A DNA stretch of 64,000 bases from an uncultured Rikenellaceae bacterium. Lineage in GTDB: Bacteria > Bacteroidota > Bacteroidia > Bacteroidales > Rikenellaceae. Location of the stretch: the NCBI GenBank assembly GCA_947038405.1, contig CAMQVY010000002.1, forward strand, positions 1 through 64,000, in the 5' to 3' direction. Shown one piece after another: positions 8,735 to 17,874 of the stretch. The position numbers and the translations under genes are program-made. How positions within the stretch are numbered: position 1 is the first letter of the stretch; every line of letters begins with the position of its first letter. Below the pieces are notes generated by a model. That model was not told where the DNA came from. It saw nothing but the letters and a program-made list of their open reading frames with translations, and ran no database searches.

Positions 8735-9046
8735 TTATGCAATAATATCTTCAATGAGGATCTGAGTTAAATACTGTCTATGACCGTTTTTAACTTTGTA
8801 TCCTTTTCTTCTCTTCTTCTTAAATACGATAACTTTATCGTCCTTAAGATGTCTAAGAATCTTTACATTGACTGAGGCTCCTTCTACTACAGGTGAACCT
8901 ACTTTTACCTGACCGTCATTGTCTATTAGCAGTACTTTGTCGAAACTCAAAAGAGAATTTTCATCTCCTTTAAGACGGTTAACATAGAGTTTACGACCTT
9001 TCTCAGCTTTAAATTGCTGACCTGCGATTTCTACTATTACGTACAT
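8735..9046 (-). CDS. rplU: Ribosomal protein bL21
   Basis: The 103-residue protein starts MYVIVEIAGQQFKAEKGRKLYVNRL and contains the basic KKKRRKGYKVKNGHRQ(Y) motif that contacts 23S rRNA. It is the first gene of the rplU-rpmA operon and is preceded by a consensus promoter. Confidence 0.98.
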   Translation of the reverse strand: MYVIVEIAGQQFKAEKGRKLYVNRLKGDENSLLSFDKVLLIDNDGQVKVGSPVVEGASVNVKILRHLKDDKVIVFKKKRRKGYKVKNGHRQYLTQILIEDIIA

Positions 9047-9082
9047 TAATTAAAATGTTGATTTTAGTGAATACATTTATGC

Positions 9083-9112
9083 AAAGATAGGTATTATTTT
9101 TTAATTTGCAAA
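9083..9112 (-). promoter_or_regulatory. rplU-rpmA promoter
   Basis: Reading leftward, TTG (9110-9112), 19 nt, then TATCTTTG (9083-9090), 37 nt before the rplU start codon. Confidence 0.7.
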
Positions 9113-9315
9113 TAATACAATTAATATTATCGTATTATGTGAATTTTTGTTCTCTTCATCTACTAAGCACCTCCCCCACAATATAATTGCAGGAATATAT
9201 CAAACCAGTACACTAACTACTTGCTAATGCCATAACTACGCAATTACAGACAATAAAAATATTGAAGAGTAATAAAAAATTACTACCTTAGTGCGAATTA
9301 TAAAAAAAAAGAAAA

Positions 9316-9615
9316 ATGTATATCGTAAATACAACCTTTATTGTAGAGTCAACGGCTCAAGATTCATGGCTAAACATCATTAGAAACATGTATATCCCTT
9401 TTATTCAATCGAATGGATTTAATGACATAACATTTACAAGAATAATATCAACAGAACCAACAAGAGAGTTTACCTACTCTATCCAAGTTGGAATTAGTGA
9501 TATGGAACAGTATAATATCTTTATGGAGAGAGTTTTAGTGGAGTACAGCGCAATCACAACCCCTGTTTTCGGTGAAAAGATTGTTTGGTTTACCTCACTA
9601 ATGAAAAAGCTATAA
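9316..9615 (+). CDS. DUF4286 family protein
   Basis: This 99-residue protein matches the small DUF4286 family: MYIVNTTFIVE at the N-terminus, a central helix with W and YIPFIQ, and a C-terminal FGEKIVWFTSLMKKL. It looks like a ferredoxin-fold or dimeric alpha/beta-barrel protein. The function is unknown. It is monocistronic on the plus strand, in a Bacteroidetes-typical position near radC. Confidence 0.7.
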   Translation: MYIVNTTFIVESTAQDSWLNIIRNMYIPFIQSNGFNDITFTRIISTEPTREFTYSIQVGISDMEQYNIFMERVLVEYSAITTPVFGEKIVWFTSLMKKL

Positions 9616-9733
9616 GATCAAATAAAAATACGTAGGGGGCTATATGTATAATATTGTTCCCTGCGTCATAATAGATAAGGTTTAAAGTATATACTACGCA
9701 AAAAACAAAACCACTGCTAGTATAATTTACGTT

Positions 9734-10399
9734 CTATAACATCGATGAGTTTCTGAAACTAAAACTTGACTCTGCGGTTATAATCATGTGATCGATAAGA
9801 GCAATGTCAAAGAATGCAGCTCCTTGAGTAATTCTTTTTGTAAGATTAATATCCTCAGAACTCGGTATCAATCCTCCTGAAGGGTGATTGTGTACAAGTA
9901 CCATAGAACAAGCAAGTAATTCGATAGCACGCTTTATAACAATTTTATGGTCAACAAATACACCATTAACTCCACCTTGACTCACCTTGACTTTATCAAG
10001 AATCGTATTTGCAGAGCTGAGGTAAACAACCCACATCTCCTCGTGTAGAAGACGTCCAATAAGAGGTCTAAATATAGTTATAATATCCTCATTTGATGTT
10101 ATGACTCTTATCTTATCCTTTTCTGAATTATTTACTCTAACTCCAAGCTCAATAGCACTAGCAATATGTACAGCTCTCTTAACACCAAGACTCTCCACCA
10201 TACGTAACTTTGAAATAGAGCAGTTAGAGAGTTCACTCAACGAGCCTCCTAAAGAATTTATTATATTTATTGCTAGATTATGTGCCGACATACCATTAGT
10301 CGCTTCACCGATAATAATACTCAATAATTCAGTATCATCAAGTGCCGAAAAGCCTCTGGAGATTAATTTTGATCTAATCTCTTTGTCGGTTAACATCAT
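9734..10399 (-). CDS. radC: RadC family JAB/MPN protein
   Basis: The 221-residue protein has an N-terminal helix-hairpin-helix-like UPF0758 region (LLSIIIGEA) and a C-terminal JAB1/MPN+ metal site with HNHPSG, a downstream Ser and an Asp (SSEDINLTKR). Despite its name, a repair role is not established for RadC. It overlaps the end of rnc by 4 nt and is the last gene of the acpP-fabF-rnc-radC run. Confidence 0.92.
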   Translation of the reverse strand: MMLTDKEIRSKLISRGFSALDDTELLSIIIGEATNGMSAHNLAINIINSLGGSLSELSNCSISKLRMVESLGVKRAVHIASAIELGVRVNNSEKDKIRVITSNEDIITIFRPLIGRLLHEEMWVVYLSSANTILDKVKVSQGGVNGVFVDHKIVIKRAIELLACSMVLVHNHPSGGLIPSSEDINLTKRITQGAAFFDIALIDHMIITAESSFSFRNSSML

Positions 10400-11187
10400 A
10401 AATTTTGATCCTCTTTCATTGATTGGTCGAACATCTCAAGAATATTATCTCCAGCTTCATCGCTAACCATAATCTCCGAAACAGAGAACGAGGCATTCTG
10501 TTCTGCTTCTTTTTTAGAAGATCCCGTACCAAATCCTATCTCTAAACCATCTACAACTATAATAGAGTGGAATAGTGGACTTTTTGCTGTTGAACCATCA
10601 GCATGATTTGTATTAAAGACGATAACCCTACGACTCTTTTGACACCACTCAATAATACGACTCTTAAAATCGGTCTCAGTAGTCGAAACCTCATCTATGT
10701 CCATATGATTAAGTATTAGATCATTAATTATAAGTCTATTTATAAACTCATACCCCTTATCAAGGTAAATAGCACCAAGCATCGCCTCCATAGCATCACC
10801 CCAGATATGTTTCTGAGTATAATTACCATTAGTTTGATATATCACATACTGGTCTAGTCCAAGACTCAAACACAACGCATTCAAAGATGTTCTACTAACA
10901 ATTTTTGATCGCATCTGAGTTAAAAAACCCTCTGCTTCAGTAGGATACTCAATATAAAGATAGTCCGAAACGACAGATTCAAGTATAGAATCACCAAGAA
11001 ACTCTAATCGTTCATTATTAATTAATGTCCCATCTTCTAAATGTAAAGAAGCTGACCTGTGTATCAAGGCCAGCTTATATAGTTCTATATTGTTCGGATA
11101 GATTCCGAATATTTGATCCAAAATTTGGTAATAATGCTTATCTACACCAAAGTGCTTATAATAAATTTTTAAAAGTTTTTCAAACAT
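10396..11187 (-). CDS. rnc: Ribonuclease III
   Basis: RNase III cleaves double-stranded RNA in rRNA processing. The catalytic signature NERLEFLGDS is at residues 58-67. A second acidic patch (DAMEAMLGAIYLD, near 135) supplies the other metal ligands. A double-stranded-RNA-binding domain follows at about 170-245 (FKSRIIEWCQ ... GTGSSKKEAEQNAS). At 263 residues it is slightly longer than the E. coli enzyme because of a C-terminal acidic tail. It follows fabF by 48 nt, the acpP-fabF-rnc order common in bacteria. Confidence 0.96.
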   Translation of the reverse strand: MFEKLLKIYYKHFGVDKHYYQILDQIFGIYPNNIELYKLALIHRSASLHLEDGTLINNERLEFLGDSILESVVSDYLYIEYPTEAEGFLTQMRSKIVSRTSLNALCLSLGLDQYVIYQTNGNYTQKHIWGDAMEAMLGAIYLDKGYEFINRLIINDLILNHMDIDEVSTTETDFKSRIIEWCQKSRRVIVFNTNHADGSTAKSPLFHSIIVVDGLEIGFGTGSSKKEAEQNASFSVSEIMVSDEAGDNILEMFDQSMKEDQNL

Positions 11188-11234
11188 TTTTAAACCTCCT
11201 TAGTAGATAATGAGCACTAATGCTCCATGTATTA

Positions 11235-12482
11235 TTATATTTTCTTAAATACTACAGATGAGTTATGTCCGCCAAAACCGAACGTGTTACTCAACGCATA
11301 TTTAACATCTCTTTTCTGCGCAGTACCTAAAGTAAGGTTTAACTTTGCATCGATCTTTGGATCTACCTCTTCAACATTTATTGTTGGAGGTATAATTCCT
11401 GAATTAAGTGTAAAAATACAAGCTAATGCCTCAATAGCTGCTGCAGCACCAAGAAGGTGACCAGTCATACTCTTAGTTGAGCTTATATTCATATTGTAGA
11501 CATGGTCTCCGAATGCAGCTTTAAGTCCATTAATCTCAGCAACGTCTCCAACTGGTGTTGACGTACCATGAGTATTAACGTAATCAATATCAGTAATACT
11601 GATACCCGCATCGCTAACCGCATCAAGCATAGCTTTTCTTGCGCCCAATCCTTCTGGATGTGGTGATGTAAGGTGATAAGCATCTGCGCTCATTCCTCCA
11701 CCTACAATTTCTGCATAAATTTTTGCTCCACGAGCAATTGCATGCTCATACTCCTCGAAAATCAAAGCTCCAGCACCCTCTCCAATTACGAATCCATCAC
11801 GATTTACATCGAATGGTCGAGATGCAGTGGTTGGGCTATCATTTCTTGTAGATAAGGCTTGCATTGAGTTAAATCCACCTACTCCTGGAGGATTTATAGA
11901 TGCTTCAGAACCTCCAGTAACCATTATGTCTACTTTACCATAACGGATGTGATTCATTGCATCAATCATTGCGTGATTAGAAGATGCGCAAGCTGAGACA
12001 GTACAGTAGTTCGGTCCCATGAAGCCATACTTTATTGAAATATGACCTGCTGCGATATCTGCAATCATTTTAGGTATAAAGAAGGGGCTGTAGCGAGGAA
12101 TAAATCCCCCTTCTACATAACCCTTAACTTCTTCGTAGAAAGTTTGCAATCCACCAATACCTGAACCCCAAATAACACCTACACGCTCAAGGTCAACTTT
12201 CTCTAGGTCTAAATCTGAGTCACTAACAGCTTGCTCGGCAGCGATAAGCGCAAATTGCGTAAATAAATCATACTTACGTAACTCCTTGCGCTCAAAATGG
12301 TCATTCGGGTTGTAATCTTTAACCTCACAAGCAAATTTTGTCTTAAAATTAGTAGCATCAAAGCGAGTAATCGGAGCAGCTCCGCTAACTCCATTTTCCA
12401 AATTAGTAAAGTACTCTTGAATACTATTTCCTAAAGGATTTATAGTTCCGATACCTGTTACAACGACCCTTTTTAACGACAT
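11235..12482 (-). CDS. fabF: Beta-ketoacyl-ACP synthase II
   Basis: FabF elongates acyl-ACP with malonyl-ACP in type II fatty-acid synthesis. The catalytic triad is visible: Cys in VSACASSNHAM, His in THGTSTPVGD and His in GFGGHNSSVVF. The malonyl-ACP loop MTGHLLGAAAAIE is also present. I used the ATG at 12480-12482 (MSLKRVVVTGIG), since the eight upstream in-frame codons are not conserved and would shorten the gap to acpP. Neighbours acpP (54 nt upstream) and rnc fit the role. Confidence 0.96.
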   Translation of the reverse strand: MSLKRVVVTGIGTINPLGNSIQEYFTNLENGVSGAAPITRFDATNFKTKFACEVKDYNPNDHFERKELRKYDLFTQFALIAAEQAVSDSDLDLEKVDLERVGVIWGSGIGGLQTFYEEVKGYVEGGFIPRYSPFFIPKMIADIAAGHISIKYGFMGPNYCTVSACASSNHAMIDAMNHIRYGKVDIMVTGGSEASINPPGVGGFNSMQALSTRNDSPTTASRPFDVNRDGFVIGEGAGALIFEEYEHAIARGAKIYAEIVGGGMSADAYHLTSPHPEGLGARKAMLDAVSDAGISITDIDYVNTHGTSTPVGDVAEINGLKAAFGDHVYNMNISSTKSMTGHLLGAAAAIEALACIFTLNSGIIPPTINVEEVDPKIDAKLNLTLGTAQKRDVKYALSNTFGFGGHNSSVVFKKI

Positions 12483-12536
12483 AATAATTTTTGTTTTGTT
12501 TGACAAATTTTGTAATTGCGGTTTTAATTAAGAATA

Positions 12537-12770
12537 CTATTTCTTAGCTTCAATGTAAGTAGTAGCCTCTCCTACTGTAGTGATTTTCTCTGCATCCTCA
12601 TCTGGAATAGAGATACCAAATTCTTTTTCAAATTCCATGATCAATTCAACTGTATCTAGAGAATCAGCTCCTAGATCATTTGTGAAACTTGCAGCAGGTA
12701 CAACTTCTGCGATATCTACACCTAACTTATCAACGATAATCTCGGCAACTTTTGAAGAAACTTCTGACAT
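12537..12770 (-). CDS. acpP: Acyl carrier protein
   Basis: The 77-residue acidic protein has the phosphopantetheine site [15 protein letters not shown], with Ser about residue 37. It carries acyl chains for FabF and its partners and probably for LPS lipid synthesis. It is the first gene of the acpP-fabF-rnc-radC transcript and diverges from purN. Confidence 0.98.
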   Translation of the reverse strand: MSEVSSKVAEIIVDKLGVDIAEVVPAASFTNDLGADSLDTVELIMEFEKEFGISIPDEDAEKITTVGEATTYIEAKK

Positions 12771-12860
12771 AATCTTTTTCTTTTTAATTTAACAATGTTT
12801 TTTATATATAAATTTACTTATTTCAAAGTCTATTTTGTGCAAATCTAATACATTTTCTAT

Positions 12861-12868
12861 TACTTTTG
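12861..12868 (+). promoter_or_regulatory. Possible purN -7 element
   Basis: TACTTTTG matches TAnnTTTG. The nearest upstream TTG (12835-12837) is 23 nt away, longer than the usual 19-20, so the match is weaker than others in the window. Confidence 0.4.
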
Positions 12869-12927
12869 ACAAATAAATGCATTTTTTTACAAAAAAATTA
12901 ACACCATCAATACCTAAAACACTTACA

Positions 12928-13497
12928 ATGAAAGAATTAGCTATATTCGCATCTGGTAGCGGAACCAACGCAGAAAACATAATTAAATATTTCAATTCAT
13001 CAAATGAGATAAATATTGCACTAGTACTTACAAATAATCCTACAGCTGGAATCATTGATAAGTGTAAAGAACTGGGTGTAAAGTGTCGTATATTTAGCAA
13101 AACGGAATTTAGGGAGAGTGATGATATATATAATGTACTTATAGATGCTAAGATTGATTATATAATTTTAGCTGGATTTTTATGGTTTGTACCTCAATCA
13201 ATAACAAATAGATGGGCTGGACACATAATAAACATCCACCCTGCTCTACTTCCCAAATATGGGGGTAAAGGTATGCACGGAATGAATGTACATAGAGCTA
13301 TTGTCGAAGCTGGGGAGAGTGAAACTGGAATTACAATCCACCATGTAGATGACGTTTATGATAATGGAGGGATAATATTCCAAACAAAAGTTGACATTGA
13401 GCCAAATGACACTCCCGACATAGTTGCGGCAAAAGTACAAGCACTAGAGCAAGCGCACTTCCCAAAAGTCATAGAAAAACTCTGCAAAAAAAACTAA
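12928..13497 (+). CDS. purN: Phosphoribosylglycinamide formyltransferase
   Basis: PurN transfers formyl from N10-formyl-THF to GAR in purine synthesis. It has the phosphate loop ASGSGTNAENI, the catalytic Asn-x-His in HIINIHPALLPKYGGKGMHG and the catalytic Asp in HHVDDVYDNGGIIFQ. The ATG at 12928 (MKELAIFASGSGTN) is chosen, because the upstream in-frame MHFFTKKLTP extension is not family-like. At 189 residues it has normal length. Its 3' side is occupied by a tandem pair of the dispersed repeat. Confidence 0.95.
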   Translation: MKELAIFASGSGTNAENIIKYFNSSNEINIALVLTNNPTAGIIDKCKELGVKCRIFSKTEFRESDDIYNVLIDAKIDYIILAGFLWFVPQSITNRWAGHIINIHPALLPKYGGKGMHGMNVHRAIVEAGESETGITIHHVDDVYDNGGIIFQTKVDIEPNDTPDIVAAKVQALEQAHFPKVIEKLCKKN

Positions 13498-13499
13498 AC

Positions 13500-13636
13500 C
13501 ACAGAAAACAAAGTTTTCAAGAAAGTTTGATGAAACTTTTTAAAGTTTTCCGTCGGAGACAGTTCGTAGAGTAGTTTTAGTTTGATAAACGCAGGGAACT
13601 GCCCTTAGCGGGCGGCGGTACGTGATCGCACTCAAC
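13500..13636 (+). repeat. Dispersed intergenic hairpin repeat, copy 3
   Basis: The first of a second tandem pair (period 149 nt). It is the same unit as at 8112, but the fifth stem is GCCC-TTAGC-GGGC instead of GTCC-TACGC-GGAC, and the third dyad is GTC-GGA-GAC instead of GCC-AAA-GGC. Both arms have changed together. Confidence 0.9.
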
Positions 13637-13648
13637 ATAAAATTGAAC

Positions 13649-13785
13649 CACAGAAAGCAAAGTTTTCACAAAAGTTTGATGAAACTTTTTAAAGTTTTCC
13701 GTTGGAGACAGCTCATAGAGTAGTTTTAGCTTGATAAACGCAGGAAACTGCCCTTCGCGGGCGGCGGTGCGTGATCGCACTCAAC
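13649..13785 (+). repeat. Dispersed intergenic hairpin repeat, copy 4
   Basis: The second unit of the pair between the purN end and the waaA end, which are convergent. Its fifth stem is GCCC-TTCGC-GGGC and its last dyad is GTGCG-TGAT-CGCAC. It contains no credible ORF, although an accidental open frame crosses both copies on the minus strand. Confidence 0.9.
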
Positions 13786-13791
13786 ATAAAA

Positions 13792-15048
13792 CTACTTAAA
13801 TATATATTTCATAATTTTGTCTGTTGCTCCTACATTGTCTTGAACGTATGCCTGAGCCAAAAGATGTCGTTTATCGTATAGGTCTTCATTAGCCTCCATT
13901 TCAGACAACCAAAGATCTAAACCCTCAGAACAAGATATACTTGTTGCCGCACCAGATTCAATCATATCTCTAGCCTCTTTAAATTTAGAGTAATTAGTTC
14001 CAAAAACTAATGGCAATCCAAAGGTCGCAGCCTCAAGAGTATTATGTATTCCAACACCAAACCCACCTCCAATATACGCGTAATGAGCATATCTGTAAAC
14101 AGAAGATAAGATACCAATAGTATCTATAATTAAAACATCATACTCCTCAAGGTTAACATCACTCCCAACACACTCAGTATATCTAATAACTTTTCGCGAA
14201 GAGTCTGAAATTATCCCCTTAATTCGATCTTGCTCCATCTCATGTGGAGCAATTATAAACTTTAGGTTTTTATACTTCTCCATCATAGGCTTAATCACCT
14301 CTTCATCTAACCCCCAAGTACTACCCGCAATAAATATTTTAGACCCGTTCTTGAAACGTTCAACAACCTCATTCATAGGAGAGTTATTAGCAATGGATGC
14401 AACTCGATCAAATCGTGTATCACCAGCCACTTGAACATTATCAATATCAATACTATTAAGAAGCTCTTTAGAGTGATTATTCTGTACGAATATCATCTTA
14501 AAGCCTCTTAAAGCCTCTCTGAACATCTCACCATGTTTCTTGAAGAAAATCTGATCATCTCTAAATATTGCAGATATAAGATATGTCTTACACCCTACCC
14601 TATGCAGCTGATTTAGTATATTCAACCAAAATTCGTATTTAATAATTATAGCCACCTCAGGGCGAACTAACCCTACGAATCGTTTCGCATTAGAGAGTGT
14701 GTCAGCAGGTAGATAAAAGATATAGTCCACCCCCTCATACCCCTTTCTCACCTCATAACCTGAGGGAGAGAAGAATGTAAGTAATATTTTCCTCTCAGGA
14801 AACTCCTTTTTAATCCTCTCGATCACAGGTCTCCCTTGCTCAAACTCACCTAAAGATGCTGCATGAATCCAAACAATTCGATCACCAGGATTTACACTCT
14901 GAGCTATACGTTTAAAAATATTCTTACGTCCTTCGACCCAAAGTTTAGCTTTTGAGTTGAAAGGAGAAACAATCTTCATTAATATAACAAGAAGATCTAT
15001 ACCCAAATTATATAGTAACATATTTATGACTCTATTTTTACTTCTCAA
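13792..15048 (-). CDS. waaA: 3-deoxy-D-manno-octulosonic acid (Kdo) transferase
   Basis: WaaA (KdtA, GT30) adds Kdo from CMP-Kdo to lipid IVA on the inner membrane. An N-terminal membrane-facing helix (LLYNLGIDLLVILMKIVSPF) precedes the GT-B fold. IWIHAASLGEFEQGRPVIE-type residues, LTFFSPSGYEVRK and the C-terminal GGGFGVGIHNTLEAATFGLPLVFG nucleotide-sugar motif are all present. The listed start overlaps the upstream crp-like gene by 11 nt; Met10 (at 15021) is an equally plausible start without overlap. Confidence 0.92.
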   Translation of the reverse strand: MRSKNRVINMLLYNLGIDLLVILMKIVSPFNSKAKLWVEGRKNIFKRIAQSVNPGDRIVWIHAASLGEFEQGRPVIERIKKEFPERKILLTFFSPSGYEVRKGYEGVDYIFYLPADTLSNAKRFVGLVRPEVAIIIKYEFWLNILNQLHRVGCKTYLISAIFRDDQIFFKKHGEMFREALRGFKMIFVQNNHSKELLNSIDIDNVQVAGDTRFDRVASIANNSPMNEVVERFKNGSKIFIAGSTWGLDEEVIKPMMEKYKNLKFIIAPHEMEQDRIKGIISDSSRKVIRYTECVGSDVNLEEYDVLIIDTIGILSSVYRYAHYAYIGGGFGVGIHNTLEAATFGLPLVFGTNYSKFKEARDMIESGAATSISCSEGLDLWLSEMEANEDLYDKRHLLAQAYVQDNVGATDKIMKYIFK

Positions 15049-15697
15049 TATCTTCTAGTGCAACACGGTTCAACACCTCAATCTTACCCCCAACACAATC
15101 AATAATACGCTTACGCATCAAAGTTTCCATTACAGTCTGCAATGAACTTCTTGTTGCTCCGAAATACTCAGCAATGTGTGCAACGTCAGGAATAATTATA
15201 ACACTTGACGACTGCTCCAATAGATAGTGTGCGAATTTAGCCTCTAAAGTCTTTAACGAAAGCACATATATTTTTTTCGACCAAGCATTTGCACGATTTG
15301 AGATTATATCAATAAAATTAGATAGTACAACCATCTCTTCTTGCATAATTTCAAAAATCAAACCCCTATGAAGGGTTAATATCTCAACATCATCACACTG
15401 AGCAATAACATCAACAGGTAGTCTATTGCACCCTCCGAATAGGAATGCTGGTGCAATTAGTTGTGGAGCCTCAAGAACATCTACCAACAAACTCTGTCCA
15501 GAGGTGTATGTAAATTCACCACTAACACACCCTTTTAATATAATCATCAAGCCAGAATATGCACTATCCTTACTAGCGATGACATCTCCTTTTTTATACT
15601 TATCGATAGTGTACTGTGAGTTATCACCAATAAGTTCACTAATCGTCTCACTACCTAAACCCATAAATAGTGGACATTGCGTTAAAATATCATACAT
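15038..15697 (-). CDS. Crp/Fnr family transcriptional regulator
   Basis: The 219-residue protein has an N-terminal cyclic-nucleotide-binding-like beta-roll (YKKGDVIASKDSAYSGLMIILKG ...) and a C-terminal winged helix with the recognition region VAHIAEYFGATRSSLQTVMETLMRKRIID. No N-terminal cysteine cluster of the FNR type is seen, so oxygen sensing by an Fe-S cluster is unlikely. The ligand and regulon are unknown. It is immediately upstream of, and overlaps, waaA, so the two are probably co-transcribed. Confidence 0.88.
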   Translation of the reverse strand: MYDILTQCPLFMGLGSETISELIGDNSQYTIDKYKKGDVIASKDSAYSGLMIILKGCVSGEFTYTSGQSLLVDVLEAPQLIAPAFLFGGCNRLPVDVIAQCDDVEILTLHRGLIFEIMQEEMVVLSNFIDIISNRANAWSKKIYVLSLKTLEAKFAHYLLEQSSSVIIIPDVAHIAEYFGATRSSLQTVMETLMRKRIIDCVGGKIEVLNRVALEDIEK

Positions 15698-15792
15698 AAC
15701 AAATTCTTATTTTAGTAAAAAAATATCTGTTTTTTTCTATCACATATCCCTGCCCCATAGGGGCAACTAACCAAACTCAAACTCAACACATA

Positions 15793-16155
15793 CTACCAAC
15801 GACAATACATAGCATTAGGAGTAAATTCCAATGCACACCTATCATTGTCATACACGATAGTAATTAGGTCAAACTGAGGGTCTAAATCTATGTCATACTC
15901 AAACACATACGCCTCTGCGGCACATCTTAGAGCATTAAACTTTCCTTTTGTAATAGCCTCCTTGGGAGTTGTGAGTGACTCTTTAGCTCTTGTTTTAACT
16001 TCAATAAAATGCACCTCATCACCCTTTACAGCTACAATATCGAGTTCATATCGCCCTTTTCGCCAATTAGCATGAAGAAGCTCATAACCATTATTCAACA
16101 GCCACTTAGCAGCGACAACCTCTCCTCTTGTACCGATATCCGATGAAGTAGACAT
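15793..16155 (-). CDS. YraN family (UPF0102) predicted endonuclease-fold protein
   Basis: The 120-residue protein has the UPF0102 pattern: GTRGEVVAAKWLLNNGYELLHANWR, then ELDIVAVKGDEVHFIEVKTR. The Asp ... ExK arrangement is that of PD-(D/E)xK nuclease folds, as in Holliday-junction resolvase-like proteins. The cellular role is not established. The gene lies 4 nt after pepE, so the two form a small operon. Confidence 0.9.
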   Translation of the reverse strand: MSTSSDIGTRGEVVAAKWLLNNGYELLHANWRKGRYELDIVAVKGDEVHFIEVKTRAKESLTTPKEAITKGKFNALRCAAEAYVFEYDIDLDPQFDLITIVYDNDRCALEFTPNAMYCRW

Positions 16156-16159
16156 AAAT

Positions 16160-16861
16160 CTACATTAAGAAGCTAAAATTGCCCCCTTCACCTATCTCAA
16201 TAGGCTCTTGTCCATATTTAAATACTCTTACAGGTCTCTTCCCGATAAGAGATAACTGAACCCCTTCAACCTTCAACATACAGCCCTCTCTCAAACCTGC
16301 AACATACATATCTTTATTTGCTGCAATATACTCTTCAATACGCTGCTCTCTCGTCTCTCCAGCATGACCTTCGGGATTATGATCGAGATAGTGGGGATTA
16401 ATTTGAAACTTAATCGCGCCTATTGTATTAAATGATTGAGGTTGCACAATTGGCATATCATTAGTTGTACACAATGTCGGACAACAAACATTACTTCCAG
16501 CACTCCAACCTACAAAAGGCATACCTTCGTTGATACGACTCTTAATAGCCTCCATAAGTCCCTCCTCCTGCATACGTTTAACTAGAGCAAAAGTGTTACC
16601 ACCACCAACAACTACCGCCTTTGCATTGGCAATAGCCTCTGCAGGGTTATCTAATCTATGAGTCGATACAACTTTAATGCCTATCTCATCAAAACGTGAT
16701 TGAACCTTAGATTCATAAATATCATATGAGAACGTAACTGCCGCATAAGGGACAAAAAGCACCTCAGAGACTCCATTTAAAAATGATTTAATCTCATCTA
16801 TTGGGTATTTCAAATACTCCTCACCTGCATTAGTTGAGTTACTAATTAGTAATAATCTCAT
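16160..16861 (-). CDS. pepE: Dipeptidase E (alpha-aspartyl dipeptidase)
   Basis: This 233-residue peptidase family S51 enzyme hydrolyses dipeptides with N-terminal Asp. It starts MRLLLISNSTN, has a GGGNTFALVKRM loop and the nucleophile-elbow GWSAGSNV with the catalytic Ser. NPHYLDHNPEGHAGETREQRIEEY contains the catalytic His. The enzyme is cytoplasmic and has no signal peptide. It forms an operon with yraN downstream. Confidence 0.93.
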   Translation of the reverse strand: MRLLLISNSTNAGEEYLKYPIDEIKSFLNGVSEVLFVPYAAVTFSYDIYESKVQSRFDEIGIKVVSTHRLDNPAEAIANAKAVVVGGGNTFALVKRMQEEGLMEAIKSRINEGMPFVGWSAGSNVCCPTLCTTNDMPIVQPQSFNTIGAIKFQINPHYLDHNPEGHAGETREQRIEEYIAANKDMYVAGLREGCMLKVEGVQLSLIGKRPVRVFKYGQEPIEIGEGGNFSFLM

Positions 16862-16959
16862 ATCTTTAGCTTTTTATAATTAGAGTTAACCTACCTATTA
16901 ATAGTGCATTTTTTCAGTTGCACCATAATTTTGCCAACAGTATTGTTGATTGAGGTGTT

Positions 16960-17015
16960 AGTAATTATGTTAATAACTTTGTTGATAAAATTGTTAATAA
17001 CTTTGTTTGTAACTT
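16960..17015. repeat. Short direct repeat of GTTAATAACTTTGTT
   Basis: Two identical 15-mers (GTTAATAACTTTGTT) 24 nt apart, with further partial matches (GTTAGTAATTATGTT, GTTTGTAACTT) on either side. They sit between the pepE start and the yebC terminator and are not coding in any supported frame. Confidence 0.55.
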
Positions 17016-17021
17016 AAAAAT

Positions 17022-17052
17022 AAAGTAACTGCCCATATAGAGCAGTTACTTT
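17022..17052. terminator. yebC terminator
   Basis: AAAGTAACTGC pairs with GCAGTTACTTT around a 9-nt loop, directly after the yebC stop. The A/T flanks allow action on either strand. Confidence 0.75.
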
Positions 17053-17056
17053 GAAT

Positions 17057-17785
17057 CTACTCTTCTCCCTCTTCTTCCTTCATGTTTGTGAAGACGTTCA
17101 CAACATCGTCATCATCCTCTAGTTTGTCAATTAACTTCTCTAGAGTAACTCTCTGCTCTGGTGTAATATCTTTTGTTTCGGTAGGAATACGTACAAACTC
17201 ACCACTAATAATCTCAACACTTTGATCTTCAAAGTATTTTTGGATTGCTCCATAAGATTCAAATGTACCATAAATATGGATCTGCCCCTCAAACTCAAAC
17301 AACTCATCAACACCAAGATCAATTAACTCTAGCTCGAGCTCCTCAATATCTACGCCCTCAGCCATTGCGATCTTAAAAACACACTTATGGTCAAACATAA
17401 ATCCTAAACAACCACTTGTACCCAAAGAACCACCCAATTTATTGAATGCACAACGAACATTTGCAACAGTACGAGTTGTGTTATCCGTTGCAGTCTCTAC
17501 AAGTACTGCAATTCCGAATGGTCCATAACCCTCATATATCATCTCTTTATATGCCGTTGTATCTTTAGATATTGCGCGCTTGATTGCCCTATCAACATTA
17601 TCTTTAGGCATATTTTCAGCCTTTGAATTCTGAATCAACACTCTAAGTCTTGTGTTAATGCCTGGATCTGGACCGCCAGACTTCACTGCAATCTCAATCT
17701 CTTTTCCTAACTTTGTAAACACTCTGGCCATATTGCCCCAGCGTTTCATTTTACGTGCTTTTCGGTATTCATATGCTCTTCCCAT
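17057..17785 (-). CDS. YebC/PmpR family protein
   Basis: The 242-residue protein starts MGRAYEYRKARKMKRWGNMARVFTKLGKEIEIAVK, the Bacteroidetes form of the YebC/TACO1 signature, and has the GGSLGTSGCLGFMFDHK central motif. Family members act as transcriptional regulators in some bacteria and as translation factors for proline-rich stretches in others. The C-terminus is strongly acidic (KLEDDDDVVNVFTNMKEEEGEE). It is monocistronic, with its own promoter and terminator. Confidence 0.93.
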   Translation of the reverse strand: MGRAYEYRKARKMKRWGNMARVFTKLGKEIEIAVKSGGPDPGINTRLRVLIQNSKAENMPKDNVDRAIKRAISKDTTAYKEMIYEGYGPFGIAVLVETATDNTTRTVANVRCAFNKLGGSLGTSGCLGFMFDHKCVFKIAMAEGVDIEELELELIDLGVDELFEFEGQIHIYGTFESYGAIQKYFEDQSVEIISGEFVRIPTETKDITPEQRVTLEKLIDKLEDDDDVVNVFTNMKEEEGEE

Positions 17786-17874
17786 ATCGCTTATATTGTA
17801 ATTAATTAGTTTGATTTATCTAAAATTAGCTACATACATACCAAATTAGTACAATATGTGCATAAATTTACTCA

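Noticed and set aside
13577-13780. Minus-strand open frame of 67 codons across two repeat copies.
   Set aside because: It spans two copies of a non-coding repeat, and the frame is open only because the tandem units are in phase. No homologue-like features or start signals.
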